In this document: positions 32,597 through 45,139 of the stretch, piece by piece
Numbering within the stretch: the first letter of the stretch is position 1
Layout of the letters: the number at the start of each line of letters is the position of its first letter
Source of the DNA: Helicostylum pulchrum
Taxonomy: Eukaryota > Mucoromycota > Mucoromycetes > Mucorales > Mucoraceae
Length of the DNA stretch: 64,000 nt
Reading direction: 5' to 3'
NCBI GenBank assembly: GCA_025677825.1
Contig: JAIXMO010000072.1
Location: 54,490-118,489 of the forward strand
Position numbers and translations under genes: made by a program
Notes under the pieces: model-generated
Database searches by the model: none
The model's input: the letters and a program-made list of their open reading frames with translations, nothing else
What the model was told of the DNA's origin: nothing

Positions 32597-33502
32597 TCAT
32601 AAACGTATGCTTTTAGTTTAGACATCATCCGTAAGCAAGTACATATCTATTATACAACATCAAGTTAAGTAATCTAACATTTTATCAGTATAATTTATTC
32701 TTGTTCCTATTGCTAATTACCCCTTTCTTTATCATAGTGTAAATATTAAAAGTAACCTAACTGTCAGAAATATGCCAGCTTCTTACATGGCATAATATAT
32801 ACAATTCTAGCTATGATACTAGGCCGTATAACTAATTATCTCTGAATTATAGTCATATTTTGGTGTCCACTATGAAGTAACGCGTTTCACTGATAATTTC
32901 AGCGGTTAATCGCTGAAGAACCATAGACAAAACTGCCTGAGGCATCCTTTTACCGGATTTATTATTTTAAAGTTCTCTCCTTCCCCGCAAAATATTCGAC
33001 TCCCCACGACGCTAACCCACATTTGGGTGTTATTTAAGCCAGAAAAAAAAACAAGTAAAAAAAAAAAAACTTGGTTTCGATGGATGGCGTAATATTGTAC
33101 CACTGCATTCCTTTTTTTTTCAGAAGAAAAAAAGAAGCTAATACAATCTTTTTTGTTTATATTGGTATTACATGTGCAAACATAAAAAAAGTATAACTAA
33201 TACTATGCTATTTTAGATCGAGATGAATGAAAAAAAAAAAATTCTTCTATTATAGTTATTAAATGTTCTATAGATTTATTTTTTCTACGTTGAGACGAAA
33301 TAATAGATTCTCCAAATGATAACCTCATTAGTTATTACTTTTTTTCTCTGAAGTAAACAAAATATACGAAAAAAAATTGTTGCATTTCTATAATAGGGTG
33401 AAAGAGAGAGAGAGAGAGGAAATAAAAAAAAAAGGGGTAAAAACGTTTTTTTTTCATTACGACCTTTTTTGCTGTAGTTGTAGTTGTAGTTGTTGCTGCT
33501 GT
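32597..33502. other. Intergenic
   Basis: About 900 AT-rich bases between relic D and the kinase 3' end. Contains a GA repeat (about 33401-33418) and CAA/GTT-type trinucleotides near 33478-33500. No gene recognised. Confidence 0.45.
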
Positions 33503-34602
33503 TTAGTCTTCATCAGTAAACCCACCAACATAATACAACATCGTTTGCTCTATTGAATTAGAATATATCATAGGTTGAGCGATATTTTTTAAAATTATAT
33601 TGTATTTTAATATATCTTGATGTTGAGATGCATGGTGCTTTGTTTGTACAACAAACGATTGGCATTTTAGGATATAATGGCGTAAATCTGGAAGAGAGAT
33701 ACGTTTAGCAGGGTCAAGACAAAAGATACGTAACAAGATGCGTTCCAACTCTTCCGAGATACAAGGTAAAACGGTTCGAAAGAAATGTTTAGGGTTACGT
33801 ACAAAGCTAGCAAATGAAGCATTACGAGTAGTAGCTTGTTTCCACGGATTTCTACCTGCTGTCAAGTTAATTAGGATAACACCCAAGCTCCATATATCGT
33901 TTTTTTGTGTGCTGTAACCCTTAACTTTTTGGTGCTGCATTGATATACCACCACCTCCTTGACATTCTAAATTAAATATAAAAAGTTTTAACATAGAAGA
34001 AAAGGTTTTAACACGAAAGAAATTTTTTCTTAAAGTTTTTTTCCCTTACCTGGAGAGAAATAAAATGTAGATCCACATCCAAACTCATTAGAAACCTGGT
34101 CTACTGTAGCTAATCCAAAATCAGCTAATTTGACCTGTAAATCAGAAGCCAACATAATGTTTTCAGGCTTCAAGTCGCGATGAGAGATATTGTTTTGATG
34201 ACAATAATAAACGGCGTCAATGATTTGTAAAAATATGTGGCGTATTGTCTCGTTATTGCCTACGATCTGATTGACACGAGGCAAAGTAATGGCAGAAAAC
34301 AAGTCTCCTTCTGGAGTATATTCAATCACCATAAACGTTTTATTGTCTTGATAGACTACCTTTTCAAATTTTAAAATGTTGGGATGACCAGAGAGGTAAG
34401 CATGTATATCAACTTCCTTGTAACTGATACCCATTAATAGTTTTACAGCAAAGTACTTTCCATTGATTAAGTTGTGACCTAAATAAACTACACCGTATGC
34501 TCCAACACCAAGGATAGATACTAATTGAATGGTGTGATGATCGATACTTGAATAAAGTAAACTTTTAGGGTTAAATTTATTACAAGTAATTTTATGTGTC
34601 AT
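33503..34602 (-). CDS. Ran1/Pat1-Sks1-type Ser/Thr protein kinase
   Basis: Exons 34050-34602 and 33503-33966 give 338 residues, nearly all kinase domain. Landmarks: the Gly loop LGVGAYGVVYLG, the Lys in YFAVKLL, HRDLKPENIM in the catalytic loop, DFGLAT, SPEC as the APE equivalent (made by the splice), and DIWSLGVILINL. The TPEGDLF and GRNPW features are typical of the fungal Ran1/Pat1, Sks1 and Vhs1 kinases, which act in nutrient and meiotic control. The C-terminal 60 residues are unique. The kinase call is firm, the subgroup likely. Confidence 0.86.
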
Positions 34603-34981
34603 TTTGGATTATTATTTTTTTGAAGAAGAAAAAAGAAGAAATAATAAATAAAAAGATCAAGTTTTTAATTAAAGTGAAATCGATGTTACGTTAAAATTAA
34701 ACTTTGGAAAAAAAAACGTCTCTCTTTTTTTGGGACCTGAAATGTGTCTCCTGTGCCCTTGAACAACTTTTTTATTTGATGCATGGCAATTGCTCTCCTC
34801 CGCTCCCCCCCCCCCCCTTTCTCGGTAAAATAGAAAAAAAAATAAGACTTGTTTCTCCTTTTATATAAAAACTGGCGGACGCATAAAAACTGTTTTATGA
34901 AAAAGGGAGTAATGATGATATAGTATTTAGCTTGTATTCTCTTTTTAGCAATGATGGCATAAATTATAACATAGCTGTCGA
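34603..34981. other. Upstream region of the Ran1-like kinase
   Basis: About 380 bases, with a C-run (about 34806-34817) and a TATAT stretch. No gene recognised. Confidence 0.4.
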
Positions 34982-35614
34982 TTATAAAAGATGATATTTA
35001 ATATTAGTTAGGCGAAAAAAGATGAATAATCGAGCTCCATTCCATTGTTCAGAGGGTTTGTATGTCCATTTAAAATTATTAATTGTCGTATGATGGTCTT
35101 GTTGGAACATTTGTATAATAGCTAAATGAGACCAGGCTTTGTCGTTGATAATACAGAACCAACGGTATTTCCAAAGAGTCGAGAAAACAGCGCCAAACAC
35201 GACAAGTATGTCATCGGGTACGGTCTTTATCTTGTTGGTAGTGTGTGGTCTAAGTATTTGCACCGGAAGAATTCTTTAGAGCACTCCAGACCGCAAATTC
35301 ATTGGGAAACCAATTTGAGAGATTTAATATTAAGAGTACATCTGACCAGTATTTCCATTTCGGAATACACCCGATTGTAAGGTGAAATATATCTTCTGAG
35401 CAGTTCGATGTACATATGGCACAGACAGGAGATCGGAAAAAAACAGGATTTCACTTACAAGTTTTTTTTCTTTAGTCCCAATACAGTCCTGTAGTATCCG
35501 CCACCAAGGTGTAAAAGTCTTGGCCGCAATTTTCATCGGGGGGCTAGGTTGATTAAAAAAAAGCTTCTGCGTATTTATACCATTGTCTCCGTAGGACTTT
35601 GACAGTGATACCAA
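34982..35614 (-). pseudogene. LINE-like retrotransposon 3' fragment
   Basis: Two minus-strand open pieces (35330-35614 and 34982-35263). The second reads PDDILVVFGAVFSTLWKYRW followed by CIINDKAW, which resembles the Trp-rich region after the Cys-His motif at the C-terminus of L1-type non-LTR elements in zygomycetous fungi. The first has FTPWWRILQDCIG. No reverse transcriptase core or poly(A) tail was found. The assignment rests on pattern only. Confidence 0.38.
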
Positions 35615-36066
35615 TTATACGGATGGTCGAGTCATATCCCATTTTAAATTTCCAATGAGTGCAATCAGGTAGCCAGCTTACATTATATTTACGAAGTTAA
35701 CTCCTGCTAGTAACTACCTGTAGAATGTGCCAGATTCTACTTAACAGTATCGTATTAACTACGAGACCAGAACCACGAACGGATAGTTCTCTTTTTTTTT
35801 CAGAAAAAAATGAAGTCGAGCTCATCCGGCATATACTGTAACCACCGCAATTTTGTTTTTTTTAAAAAAAGAAAAGGCTCGAGGAGGATGTAAAGACAAA
35901 AAGTGATAATAATAATAATACAAATATCAAATAATAAATACACTTTTATAATCAAGATTTAGTTTATTTTTATGTGTATAAAAAAAAAATAAGACCAAAA
36001 AATGAGTGTGAATTGATTATAGTTTTTTTTTTTACTTTTTTTTACTATTTTTTTCTTTTTTTTTTT
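35615..36066. other. Intergenic
   Basis: Nothing recognised; T-tracts adjoin the RPD3 3' end and ATA/AAT repeats lie near 35908-35940. Confidence 0.45.
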
Positions 36067-38696
36067 TTACTCTGCAATCTCACCATCTTCTAATGCTTCT
36101 TCAACGGGAGATTGAGGCTTTTCAACGGTAGCGACAGTTGTCATAGTGACTGGTTCTTGCAGAGTTTCTTCAATGACTTTTTTCGGTGATTCTGGAGGAG
36201 GAGGGGAATGAGATTTTATGGATTTTACTTCTCCTTCCTCTTCACTATCAACACCTAATCTCGAAGATACATTATCTTGTTCTGATTCTACTGGATGTAA
36301 TTTAGCCATATATGATTCAGCTTGGCTTTCGGGTTCTTGAATAATAGGAGTTTCTTCAGTTTTAACCTCTACTGTTTCAATGCTAGGAGTTACCGAGTTG
36401 TCTGCTGTAGCAGCAGCAGTAGTAGTAGTATTAGTAGATTCTGGCGTGATATTAGCGATAGTAATTTGTTCAGCAATAGGAGAAGGTGAATTTTCTCTCT
36501 CTACAAAAGTTTTTAATAAAACTACTTTTTTTTTTACAATTAATTTTTTATATACCTGTCATTGTAACATCTTCTACATCTTGTATGTTATCTTCTACGT
36601 GTGGTACATTCTCCTCTACATGTCGTACGCTCTCCTCTTCATATCGTACATTATTTTCTACATGTCGTACGTCCTCCTCTACATCTGGCACAATATCCTC
36701 AACTTCTTGTACATTATCCTCTACATCTGTTTCCATTCTATCATCTTGTTCTTGCTTGATAAGTTCATCCTTTAATGCATTTGCAATTTCTTCTTCTTCT
36801 TCGTGTGACATTTTGATGTCCATCGATGTTACTTCTTCTTCTTTGGAATCAGTGTCATCATCCTCATCGTCGTCACGATAGTTTCTTTCGTGTCCACTTC
36901 GAATATTTCCAGCTGGTCCTGACGCTTCTCCTTCATCAGAGTCATAGTATTCATTGTCAGGTACAATACGGCGATCCCAACCATTTTCTTTATGTTATAA
37001 TTTTAGTACGCTTTGATAATAAAAAAACAGTACACGACTTTAAGTTACCATTAAATCTGTCATCAGGGTCTTGTTCATCTTCATCTTCAGACATATCGTG
37101 GTCACGAGGAACCTCTATTACGCCATTATATAAGATAACTATAAGATGGTTATATTATATAATTGCTTACCTTGCATTTGAACACTAGGAGCAAATAATG
37201 TTCTAGATAAATTCTCAAACACTTGAGTTCTACAAAAAAAATAAAAAAATAAACATACAACAATCAAGGGGGGGAGGGAGGGGAGAGAGAGAGAGCTTAC
37301 TTGATTTTTTCTAAATAATCAGGTGTATTCATATTTTCCATATTACTAGGACGAACATCCAATTTGTAATCAGGACCAAAATATTCATAATAATCGTTAT
37401 AAGGCATATCAGGACCAATATCTTCACCGACAACAACGCCTGTTTCATAAGCCCAAGTTCTAGCAACATTTCTCATTGTGTATCCACCACCACCTAATAC
37501 AAGAGTGGGTAAATTAAATTTCTTGACAAACTTTACACAATTGGCGTGACCTTTCATGGAAAGATTGAAACAACCTAATTTATCACCACTTAAAGAATCA
37601 CCTCCACATTGTAACACGACAGCAGCTGGTCTATACCATTCCATTACTTTTTCAATAACAGGTTCAAATGTAGATTGATAACTATCATCATCAATACCAT
37701 CTCGAAGAGGTACATTGACACTATAATATTTTCCTTTTTGAACACCAACATCCTATTTTTTTCAATTTAGTTAATACAAATATATAGAAGTGTATATATT
37801 AGCTTCTTTTTTTTTTTTACCTTTAATTCACCAGTACCAGGAAAGAATTCACCATACTTGTGAAAGCTTACAGTCATTACACGATCAGTTGTATAAAATG
37901 CTTCTTCAACACCGTCACCATGATGCACATCAATATCGATGTATAATACACGAGCATAATAACGTAACAGTTCAAGAATACCTAATACAATATCATTGAC
38001 ATAACAAAATCCTGATGCTTCCGATTTTTTGGCATGGTGAAGTCCACCTGCCCAATTAATAGCAATGTCACATAAACCACGATTTAATCTAGCTGCTCCC
38101 TCTAACGATTACGAATTATATCAGTATGCAGCTTTTTATTTATATATATATATATGTATATATTTTTTTTACCCATAGATCCACCAGCGCTAAGACCACA
38201 ATATTCAAATAAACCTTCAAACACGGGAGAGTCGTCACCGACGTTAACTAAAAAAAGAAAAATTAAGATTTTTTTTAAAGAAGAAAGAGAGTAATTCTTT
38301 ACATTTAGCTTGTTCTTTTTGAAATTGTTCCATGTTTTCAGGAGTAACGCGAGATAAGAAATCAATATAATCGTCAGTATGAAATTGAGTCATTTCCCAT
38401 TTGTTTGCAGGTTTTGCTCTCTATAATTATAATAAGTATCCATGTAATCAAGAAAAGAAGAAAGCAAGATATGCTTACATAGATTTCCATTTTCTTATAG
38501 AGACCATAATTCATAACTAAACCATGGCACATTCTAATACGATGAGGACGCATTGGATGTCCAGGTCCGTAATGGTAGTTTCCCACATTAGCTACATGTA
38601 AAAAAGTCAATACCCAGCTTTTGTTGCCCCTCTCTTTGTCGCTTCGTAATTACCATCATAAAAGTAACAAACACGCTTTTTGCTTTCTGAAGGCAT
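36067..38696 (-). CDS. RPD3: Class I histone deacetylase Rpd3-like, with acidic C-terminal tail
   Basis: Zn-dependent lysine deacetylase. Ten exons (38654-38696, 38479-38591, 38303-38420, 38173-38247, 37821-38101, 37301-37752, 37171-37229, 37049-37114, 36556-36987, 36067-36500) keep frame to 690 residues. The catalytic domain (about 1-375) carries [38 protein letters not shown], the [11 protein letters not shown] metal site and [10 protein letters not shown]. Yeast Rpd3 has 433 residues; here a tail of about 300 follows. It is acidic and contains reiterated [12 protein letters not shown] units (about 480-545), then Ser/Pro/Glu-rich sequence. The upstream leader holds an A38 tract (38776-38813, T38 on the coding strand). 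Rpd3 is favoured over Hos2 by close matches to the yeast sequence. Confidence 0.93.
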
Positions 38697-38775
38697 CGTT
38701 TCGTCTTTATTTCAAAATCCAAAAAAAAAAAAGAAAAAAAAAAGATATACAAAAAAAGAAGTACACAGAGGAAAG

Positions 38776-38815
<40 letters not shown>

Positions 38816-39269
38816 CAGAGAAAATAACTGAGATCAAATAAAAAAAAAGGATGGTCGAATGCAAAATGCACTCGCGTTAAAAATGGGTATTTAATAAAAA
38901 AAAAATATTCTTGGTTTATTAGATTCATTATACAAATGTGACATTCGCGTATATCACGGCTTTACAAAACATTCATAAAAGAACAGCATTCAAATTCTAA
39001 TACTATCTATAAAACAGGTTATTTTTAAAAAGGACAATAAGCTCTTTTCTTAATATTTTATTTTAAAACATTTTATAAGGTAATATATTTGCTTCAAAAA
39101 AATTATGTTCAAAGTTATCAAAGCCTCTTTTATTTCTACTTCATAAAATACAATAATGTGCAAAGAGTTGGGGGACGGCGGTAGCACATTTACTAGAAAA
39201 TGAAAGCTAGAAGACTGTACTCATGTAACTTGCTATCTGAAATTGAAAGGGAAAATCTTATCCGCTTGT
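38697..39269. other. Upstream region of RPD3
   Basis: Contains long A-tracts, notably A38 at 38776-38813. No gene. The right end adjoins Fanzor relic E. Confidence 0.45.
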
Positions 39270-39546
39270 CGTGATATCAGACAGATTGTTTTCAGATGCC
39301 AGCTATTTATTAATCACTATATTTTACTATATCTCAACTGATCGTTGGAAAAAGGCCTACAAGTTCAAAGATGATGACAACCAGTCTTTTGCCATTTTGG
39401 AATGAGTTCAAACGTGAACATCGCAATATAGTTTATAATAATTCTCTTACACTTGGCTACAATCAGCGTATCACAGAAGCTTGTATAAGTATAAACAGGA
39501 GTTTTTCACTTTTTTTTAAAAAAAAAAAGGATGCAAAGTATCTGTA
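39270..39546 (+). pseudogene. Fanzor N-terminal relic E
   Basis: Two overlapping frames read RDIRQIVFRCQLFINHYILL and then FTISQLIVGKRPTSSKMMTT...FWNEFKREHRNIVYNNSLTL. The second block lines up with relic D (YTICQLGNGKKPTS...IWDQFKNENP...YENTLL) at conserved I-x-QL-xx-GK-x-PTS, W-x-x-FK and N-x-L positions. It is therefore a piece of the N-terminal region of the same element family. No C-terminal RuvC part was found nearby. Confidence 0.5.
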
Positions 39547-40141
39547 AGAAAAAAGATAATAAACGTGTACATCTGTTGAGAAAACAGTAATTAAACAGAT
39601 ATTTGTAGTGGTTCTACTTTTTTTTTTTATAATACCGAGCAATAGATACTGTGGCAAAGTGTCAAAAGAGTACAATAAGGTAACAGTAAGAAAAGTGAGC
39701 ATCAGTCCCTATCTTATAAGTAGGTTGTCAGAACGGATTATTTAAGAAATAAGTAAAAAGTACAATGAAAAGAAAGTTCCAAGGAAATTCAGGTACAAAA
39801 TAAAATAAAGAGAAAAGATAAACTAAAAGAGCTTGATTTAAAGGACTTTTATAAGTTAATGTTAGACGTTCCAGATTAAATTGTTTACCGAAAGTAAATT
39901 ACATATGTATCTGAATTCGTGTGCGGCTAACATCAAGATATTATATGCATAAGAATATGGCTAAAGGGCTTCTGTACAAGTTAGCCGAAAGAGGTTTCAA
40001 AAGCTAACTTGCCTTTTTGGCCTAGTTGTGTGTAAAAAAGAAAAAAAGGAATGGTTGCATAAACCCCGCGTGTACTATAAAAAAGGGTCAGTTGATGCCG
40101 TAATTCTACTTTTTCTTTACTTTTATTTTTTACTTTTTGTA
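39547..40141. other. Upstream region of the GH5 gene
   Basis: No gene seen. T-tracts immediately precede the ATG at 40142. Confidence 0.45.
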
Positions 40142-40455
40142 ATGGAGCTTAATGGACGTTGGTTTATTGATGGTAAAAGCAAACGAACCATTTTATTCAA
40201 AGGAGTAAACTTGGGCGGAGGCACCAAACTTCCTAACGGTATTTCTTCTCATGAGCGAGACGGGTACTGGGTTGATTATGATAGAAAAGTGAGTTTTGTT
40301 GGAAGACCGTTTCCTTTAAATGAAGCTGATGAGCATCTGCAAAGACTAGTTAACCTTGGGTTTAATTTACTTCGGTTTATTATTACATGGGAAGCGGTCG
40401 AACATGAAGGACCGTAAAGTAGTCTTTTTTTTTTTGGGGGTTTTTTTTTCATGCT

Positions 40456-40498
<43 letters not shown>

Positions 40499-42477
40499 TG
40501 TAGCGGTATTTATGATGAAGCTTACCTTGAGTATGTGGTCAAATTATTAAAAAAGTGTCAAGAGTATGGATTATATGTATACATTGATCCTCACCAAGAT
40601 AGTGTAAGTTTCTTTATTTTTTTTTAATCCAATTGAAACATAAACATAAACTAAAAAAATCACAACACCAGTGGTCACGTCATTGTGGTGGATCAGGACA
40701 TCCTGGTTGGACGTTACCACTAGTCGGTTTAAGCCCACTTTATTTCCCTCAAACCAACGCAGCTATTGTTCACAACCTCTACCCAGACCCGGCGAATTTT
40801 CCCAAGATGATTTGGAATACTAATTACCAAAAGTTAGCAGCAGCAACTTTATTCACGTTGTTCTTTGCGGGCAAAACCTATGCTCCTAAATGTATTGTCA
40901 ACGGCATACATGTACAAGACTATTTGCAGCAGCATTACTACCGGTGCTTTCAAAAGGTAGCACAAACAATTCATGATAACGGGTTAGAGAATACGTGTGT
41001 GATTGGTTACGATACAATGAACGAACCTGGTCATGGGTATTTGTCTGTACCTGATATTACACAATTGAACCAAGACGATACTGATTTCAAAATGGGGTTG
41101 ATGCCAACTGCCTTTGAGGGCATGTTACTTGGATCTGGTGTACCTATCAAAGTCGAGAACTGGGAGTTTAAATGGAATGGGCCTAAAAAATCCGGTAAAG
41201 TTTTGGTAGATCCAGCAGGTGCAGTTGCCTGGCTAAGTGAATCTGAATTAAACGATGCCAACCTGCTATTTGGTTGGAAAAGAGACATTGGTTGGAGCTC
41301 TGGTTGTATTTGGGCACTGCATCAGGTCTGGGATAAATCCACACAACAAGTCTTGCAACCTTATTATTTTGCAACAGAACCAAATAATAATAATACAGAA
41401 ACGAATTATATTCATCATTGGATTGATTACGTTCAAAATTACGCTACTTGTCTTCGTAGTGTACATTGGGACGCTATTTTGTTTGTGCAGCCTCCTATTT
41501 TAGCAGTACCTCCTAAACTACCTGCATCGTTAAAGAGAATTGTATATTCTCCTCATTGGTACGACGGGTTAACTCTGGTAAAGAAAAAGTGGTGTAGCTA
41601 TAACGTTGATTTTATAAACTTGAATAGAGGAAAGTATGGTACAGGACCACTTCGGTTTTTGCGTGCACTTCGGTTAGGTGAAAAAGCCATTCGACAATGT
41701 TTTGTGGATCAGTTACATACAATGCAAACAGAAGGTCTAGAAAATATTGGTCAATATCCTTGTATACTTGGTGAAATTGGTATACCTTATGATATGGAAG
41801 GTAGTGCTTCTTCTTCCTCTTCTGATTTTTGGAATTGGGTTTCTTCTTTTTTTGTAACTGTGTCCAGTACAGCGTACATTTCAGAACCGGATTCTTCTCA
41901 AAACAGGGCAATGGATGCTAGTATCAATGCATTGGAAAAGAACCTTTTGAATTATTCCTTATGGAACTATATGCCAGATAATAATGAAGAGTGGGGAGAT
42001 TTATGGAACGGGGAAGACCTTAGTATTTGGCAAACACCTATTACGAAAACATCATTTACGAGTAGTACTACACATTCTTCTTCTTCTACTACAGTAGCTG
42101 CTATCGAAATGGATAAAACGGAATCAACAGAAGGAAAGCAAGTGTTAATTTCAAACCAGGTCAATGGACGTAACATTTTAAGTTTACACAGACCACATCC
42201 AATGCTTACGTCAGGAACTCCTTTAAAGATTGATTTTGTATCACCAACAAAAAATACTTGCGCGTCATTCGAGTATATTTTGAGACAAGATAGTGGGTGT
42301 GAAGGGCCGACAGAGATATACGTACCCAATTGTCATTTTCCTTGTCCACCTAGTGTTGAAATTACTACAGGTAGATGGGAGTTAAATACTGTTAATGACA
42401 GCTATAGTATTTTATTATGGTGGATTGATGAAGAAGGTGAAGCAAAGTTGAACTTGAAGGGCGTTTGCTACCAATGA
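40142..42477 (+). CDS. GH5 (subfamily 12-like) glycolipid beta-glucosidase
   Basis: Retaining glycosidase related to fungal EGCrP1/EGCrP2 (Sgl1) and yeast Egh1, which cleave glucosylceramide or steryl glucosides. Exons 40142-40413, 40504-40603 and 40672-42477 give 725 residues. Landmarks: KGVNLGGGTKLP, RFIITWEAVEHEGPG, the DPHQDSWSRHCGGSGHPGWT region, the acid/base Glu in TMNEPGHGY (about 259), and the nucleophile Glu in LGEIGIPYD. A C-terminal beta-sandwich domain of about 150 residues follows. The first intron contains a T40 run (40458-40497). No signal peptide is seen, so it is probably intracellular. The substrate is inferred from the family. Confidence 0.88.
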
Positions 42478-42743
42478 AAATAGGTCTTACCATTATAAAA
42501 ATAAAGGGGTTTAAATTTTAGGTCAAGAAACATTTTCTTTTTCAAACTATATATATTTTTTAATTTTTTTTCAAAAAAAGAAAAGAAACAAGCTTTTTTT
42601 TTTTGCTTTGGTGGATCACAAATTAGCAACAATTTCACCAACTCTTCTCTGTTATTTCCAAACCCCTTCAAAGCCAACGCCAGAGTTGACCCTTTTTAAT
42701 CAAGAAAGGGCCAATATAAAGAAAAAACATTACATCTAAACAA

Positions 42744-43286
42744 GTGTTAAAAGTCTCTAAAACTAAAAACATCCAACATGAATACTACTACTCCCACCGT
42801 TCATCGCTTCCGCGAATTTATACCCAATGCCAAGATGATCCAATTCACGGCACCTCAGATGAGTCATCTAGCTTGTTGTCAACCAACGAGATAATATTAT
42901 CAGAGCCTAATAAAAATCCTTCGCATCATTATCAGCGTAACGTTAAAAATTGTTCTGATAATAATACGTTGGATTTAAACCGTCGTCGTCAACGTCATCA
43001 TCATCCTTATCAAAAACTTTCTTCTACTGCCACCTCTCAAGAATCTACTCACTTGGATCCATTATTTGGACCTGTATCTACTACCTCCTCTACATTATCA
43101 TCTTCTACTTATCAAGCTCCCACTAATACAAATCTGTTATTACAAGATTATGAAATTTTTGATGAGTTTGATCATTTTATTCATTCTCCCACTAGATTCT
43201 TGTCCTCTCCTCCTCCTTCTCCTTCGCTATCTCCTTCTGATGAAGACGACGATTTAGATTTTGGTGATTTCCCTTTATTTCCCTAG
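42744..43286 (+). CDS. Ser/Pro/His-rich ORF without a clear start, unknown
   Basis: An open frame of about 180 codons, rich in Ser, Pro, His and Asn. It ends in an acidic, aromatic tail (SPSDEDDDLDFGDFPLFP) that looks like an activation or docking motif. There is no ATG in this frame. A well-placed ATG at 42778 opens another frame that stops after 38 codons. Either a frameshift, an unrecognised upstream exon or a non-AUG start is involved. Promoter-like AATATAAAG lies at 42712-42720. Confidence 0.4.
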   Translation: MLKVSKTKNIQHEYYYSHRSSLPRIYTQCQDDPIHGTSDESSSLLSTNEIILSEPNKNPSHHYQRNVKNCSDNNTLDLNRRRQRHHHPYQKLSSTATSQESTHLDPLFGPVSTTSSTLSSSTYQAPTNTNLLLQDYEIFDEFDHFIHSPTRFLSSPPPSPSLSPSDEDDDLDFGDFPLFP

Positions 43287-43296
43287 TTTTTACGCC

Positions 43297-43340
<44 letters not shown>

Positions 43341-43886
43341 CTTTCTCACTCTCACTCACACACACTCTCTCAATAAAAATCTCATTTTCCACGTGCTTTA
43401 TTTTTGATTAAATGTAGTGTAACAACTATGGGTTCTATAAAACATCGAGTATCATTGGTAATAGCGTTGTTTTTTTAGTGTAAAACAAAAAGCTTCTTTT
43501 ATACATACATCTGTGAATTTACAGAAAAAAGTAATTTTTAGTTGGGATAGTAAGTTATGCACGTACCAATTGAAATTACATATATTTGCAAGGAAGGAAT
43601 TTAGCTCAAATTACCACTCTCTACTGTTCACGTGCCTATAATAGGTCACTTGGACTGCAAACAAAATTTATCAGATAACACCTTTTTATTGCTGCTGCGC
43701 ATCATGCTAGTTAGATAACTAAGTTATTGATCATGTACATGATGCAAAATGTCATTTAGGACACTGTTTTCTTTTTTCTTTTTTTTTAGCCTGAAATCCA
43801 TCATTTGTTTGATTTTCAGTATTGAGTTGTACCTACTAGTAGTGGGCGAAAAAAAAAAAGGGCTTTTGTATTAAACGTGTAAACAT
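43287..43886. other. Intergenic left of the transposon
   Basis: Begins with an A41 run (43298-43338), then AT-rich sequence without genes. The target-site copy of the large element starts at 43887. Confidence 0.5.
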
Positions 43887-43894
43887 CCCATCTT
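43887..43894. repeat. Target-site duplication, left copy (CCCATCTT)
   Basis: Identical to 50633-50640. The next base on each side is also G, so a 9-bp duplication is possible if the element starts one base later. Confidence 0.82.
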
Positions 43895-43921
43895 GAACCT
43901 CCTTATTTACCAAACAGTTAA
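43895..43921. repeat. Left terminal inverted repeat
   Basis: Reads GAACCTCCTTATTTACC then AAACAGTTAA. It pairs with 50606-50632 (4 mismatches in 27) and, inside the last part, even better with the orphan end at 14 kb (CAGTTAAG). Confidence 0.8.
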
Positions 43922-45139
43922 GGAAAGTAAGGTGATTGGATGAAACGAAAGATGACGTCAGTTTTAATTTCTTGGGGATTTTATGAGCTCCATCCTTACC
44001 TAATTAAAGGGGCGCAAGGGTCGAACGGTGTTGAAACCGCGGATAATGAAACTTTTCTAAGTTTCCTCGTTGTTATACGTCTTGATACGACAAATGGCAA
44101 AGTCCTTGTTTTAAATAAGTATATGTAAGCAAAGATGTATATATAAGTGTTATATTACATACCAATTAATCAGAGTCATTAGCCACTATGTGCTGGTTAC
44201 AGCCATAATGAGTAAATCATCGTGATATATTGTTCTAAGAGAGTAGTTAAAAGTAAAAGTAAGATTAATTTAGATGGGCCTCGAGTTAAATACATAATAT
44301 TTAAATTTTGATATATCTTACCTGTACTAAAATCAAACATTATTTGTAGTCAACGGAAACCATGTAACTACCAGAATAAAGGGACCACATATCGGAATAA
44401 GATTAGGTAGACGGCATTCTTGGGTAAATAGATAAATGAGCTGCGTTCGTACTAAACCTTGGCATCAATAAAAACCTCTTGCCACCATTAAAAAACCTTT
44501 CGAGAGGAAAAAAATTAAGGGGTACAAGAGGAAAAGATAACCAAAGAGTAGCATCAGCTTGAAAATATAGAGGCAGCAGTTGTTACCAAAGACCATAAAA
44601 GATTACTAACTAGCAAGAATTTTAGCAGGCCTTCAATAAAGGTAAGTAACCTATTGTAGGATTGATTTATTATAAATAAGGATAGATACTTTACCAAGAG
44701 GGTATGTAGATCTATAACACCTAAGTAGATATTCGCTTTTCTTTTCAGCAACCATCTTGATTATCAGAACAGTGTATTTCTATAAAATAAGTAAAACTGA
44801 GTACCGTATATGAAAACTATGCTTTTCACTTATGAAACTTATACTTCCCTCTTTTTTCTCGGATAATGCGGATAAAAAAAAAATAAAGAAATGGAAGGTA
44901 TTTATAAGAACAATGAAAGTTTGATTTATAGTTTGAGATGTCCTGATATACGAGTTTTTTCTTTTCTTATTTCAATCCTTTTATGAAAAAGTAGATTCAA
45001 AACAATACGTTAAGCTACAAAAATGAGGATATGTTGACACCCTCCATTCTATTGAAATACTTAGTGTTTGAAAGTATACTTAAGTACCGTAAAAAAGATC
45101 GAGAGTAGTTAACAACATAATATGTATACTTTCATTATA
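43922..45139. other. Left arm of the transposon, no gene recognised
   Basis: 1.2 kb of AT-rich sequence. Short open frames on both strands (43940-44128 plus, 44554-44751 minus) show no known motif. It may contain decayed transposase sequence, the promoter of the Fanzor gene, or both. Confidence 0.4.

Noticed and set aside
43940..44128. 62-codon frame as a transposon accessory gene
   Set aside because: No motif, and ordinary length for chance open frames in this region.
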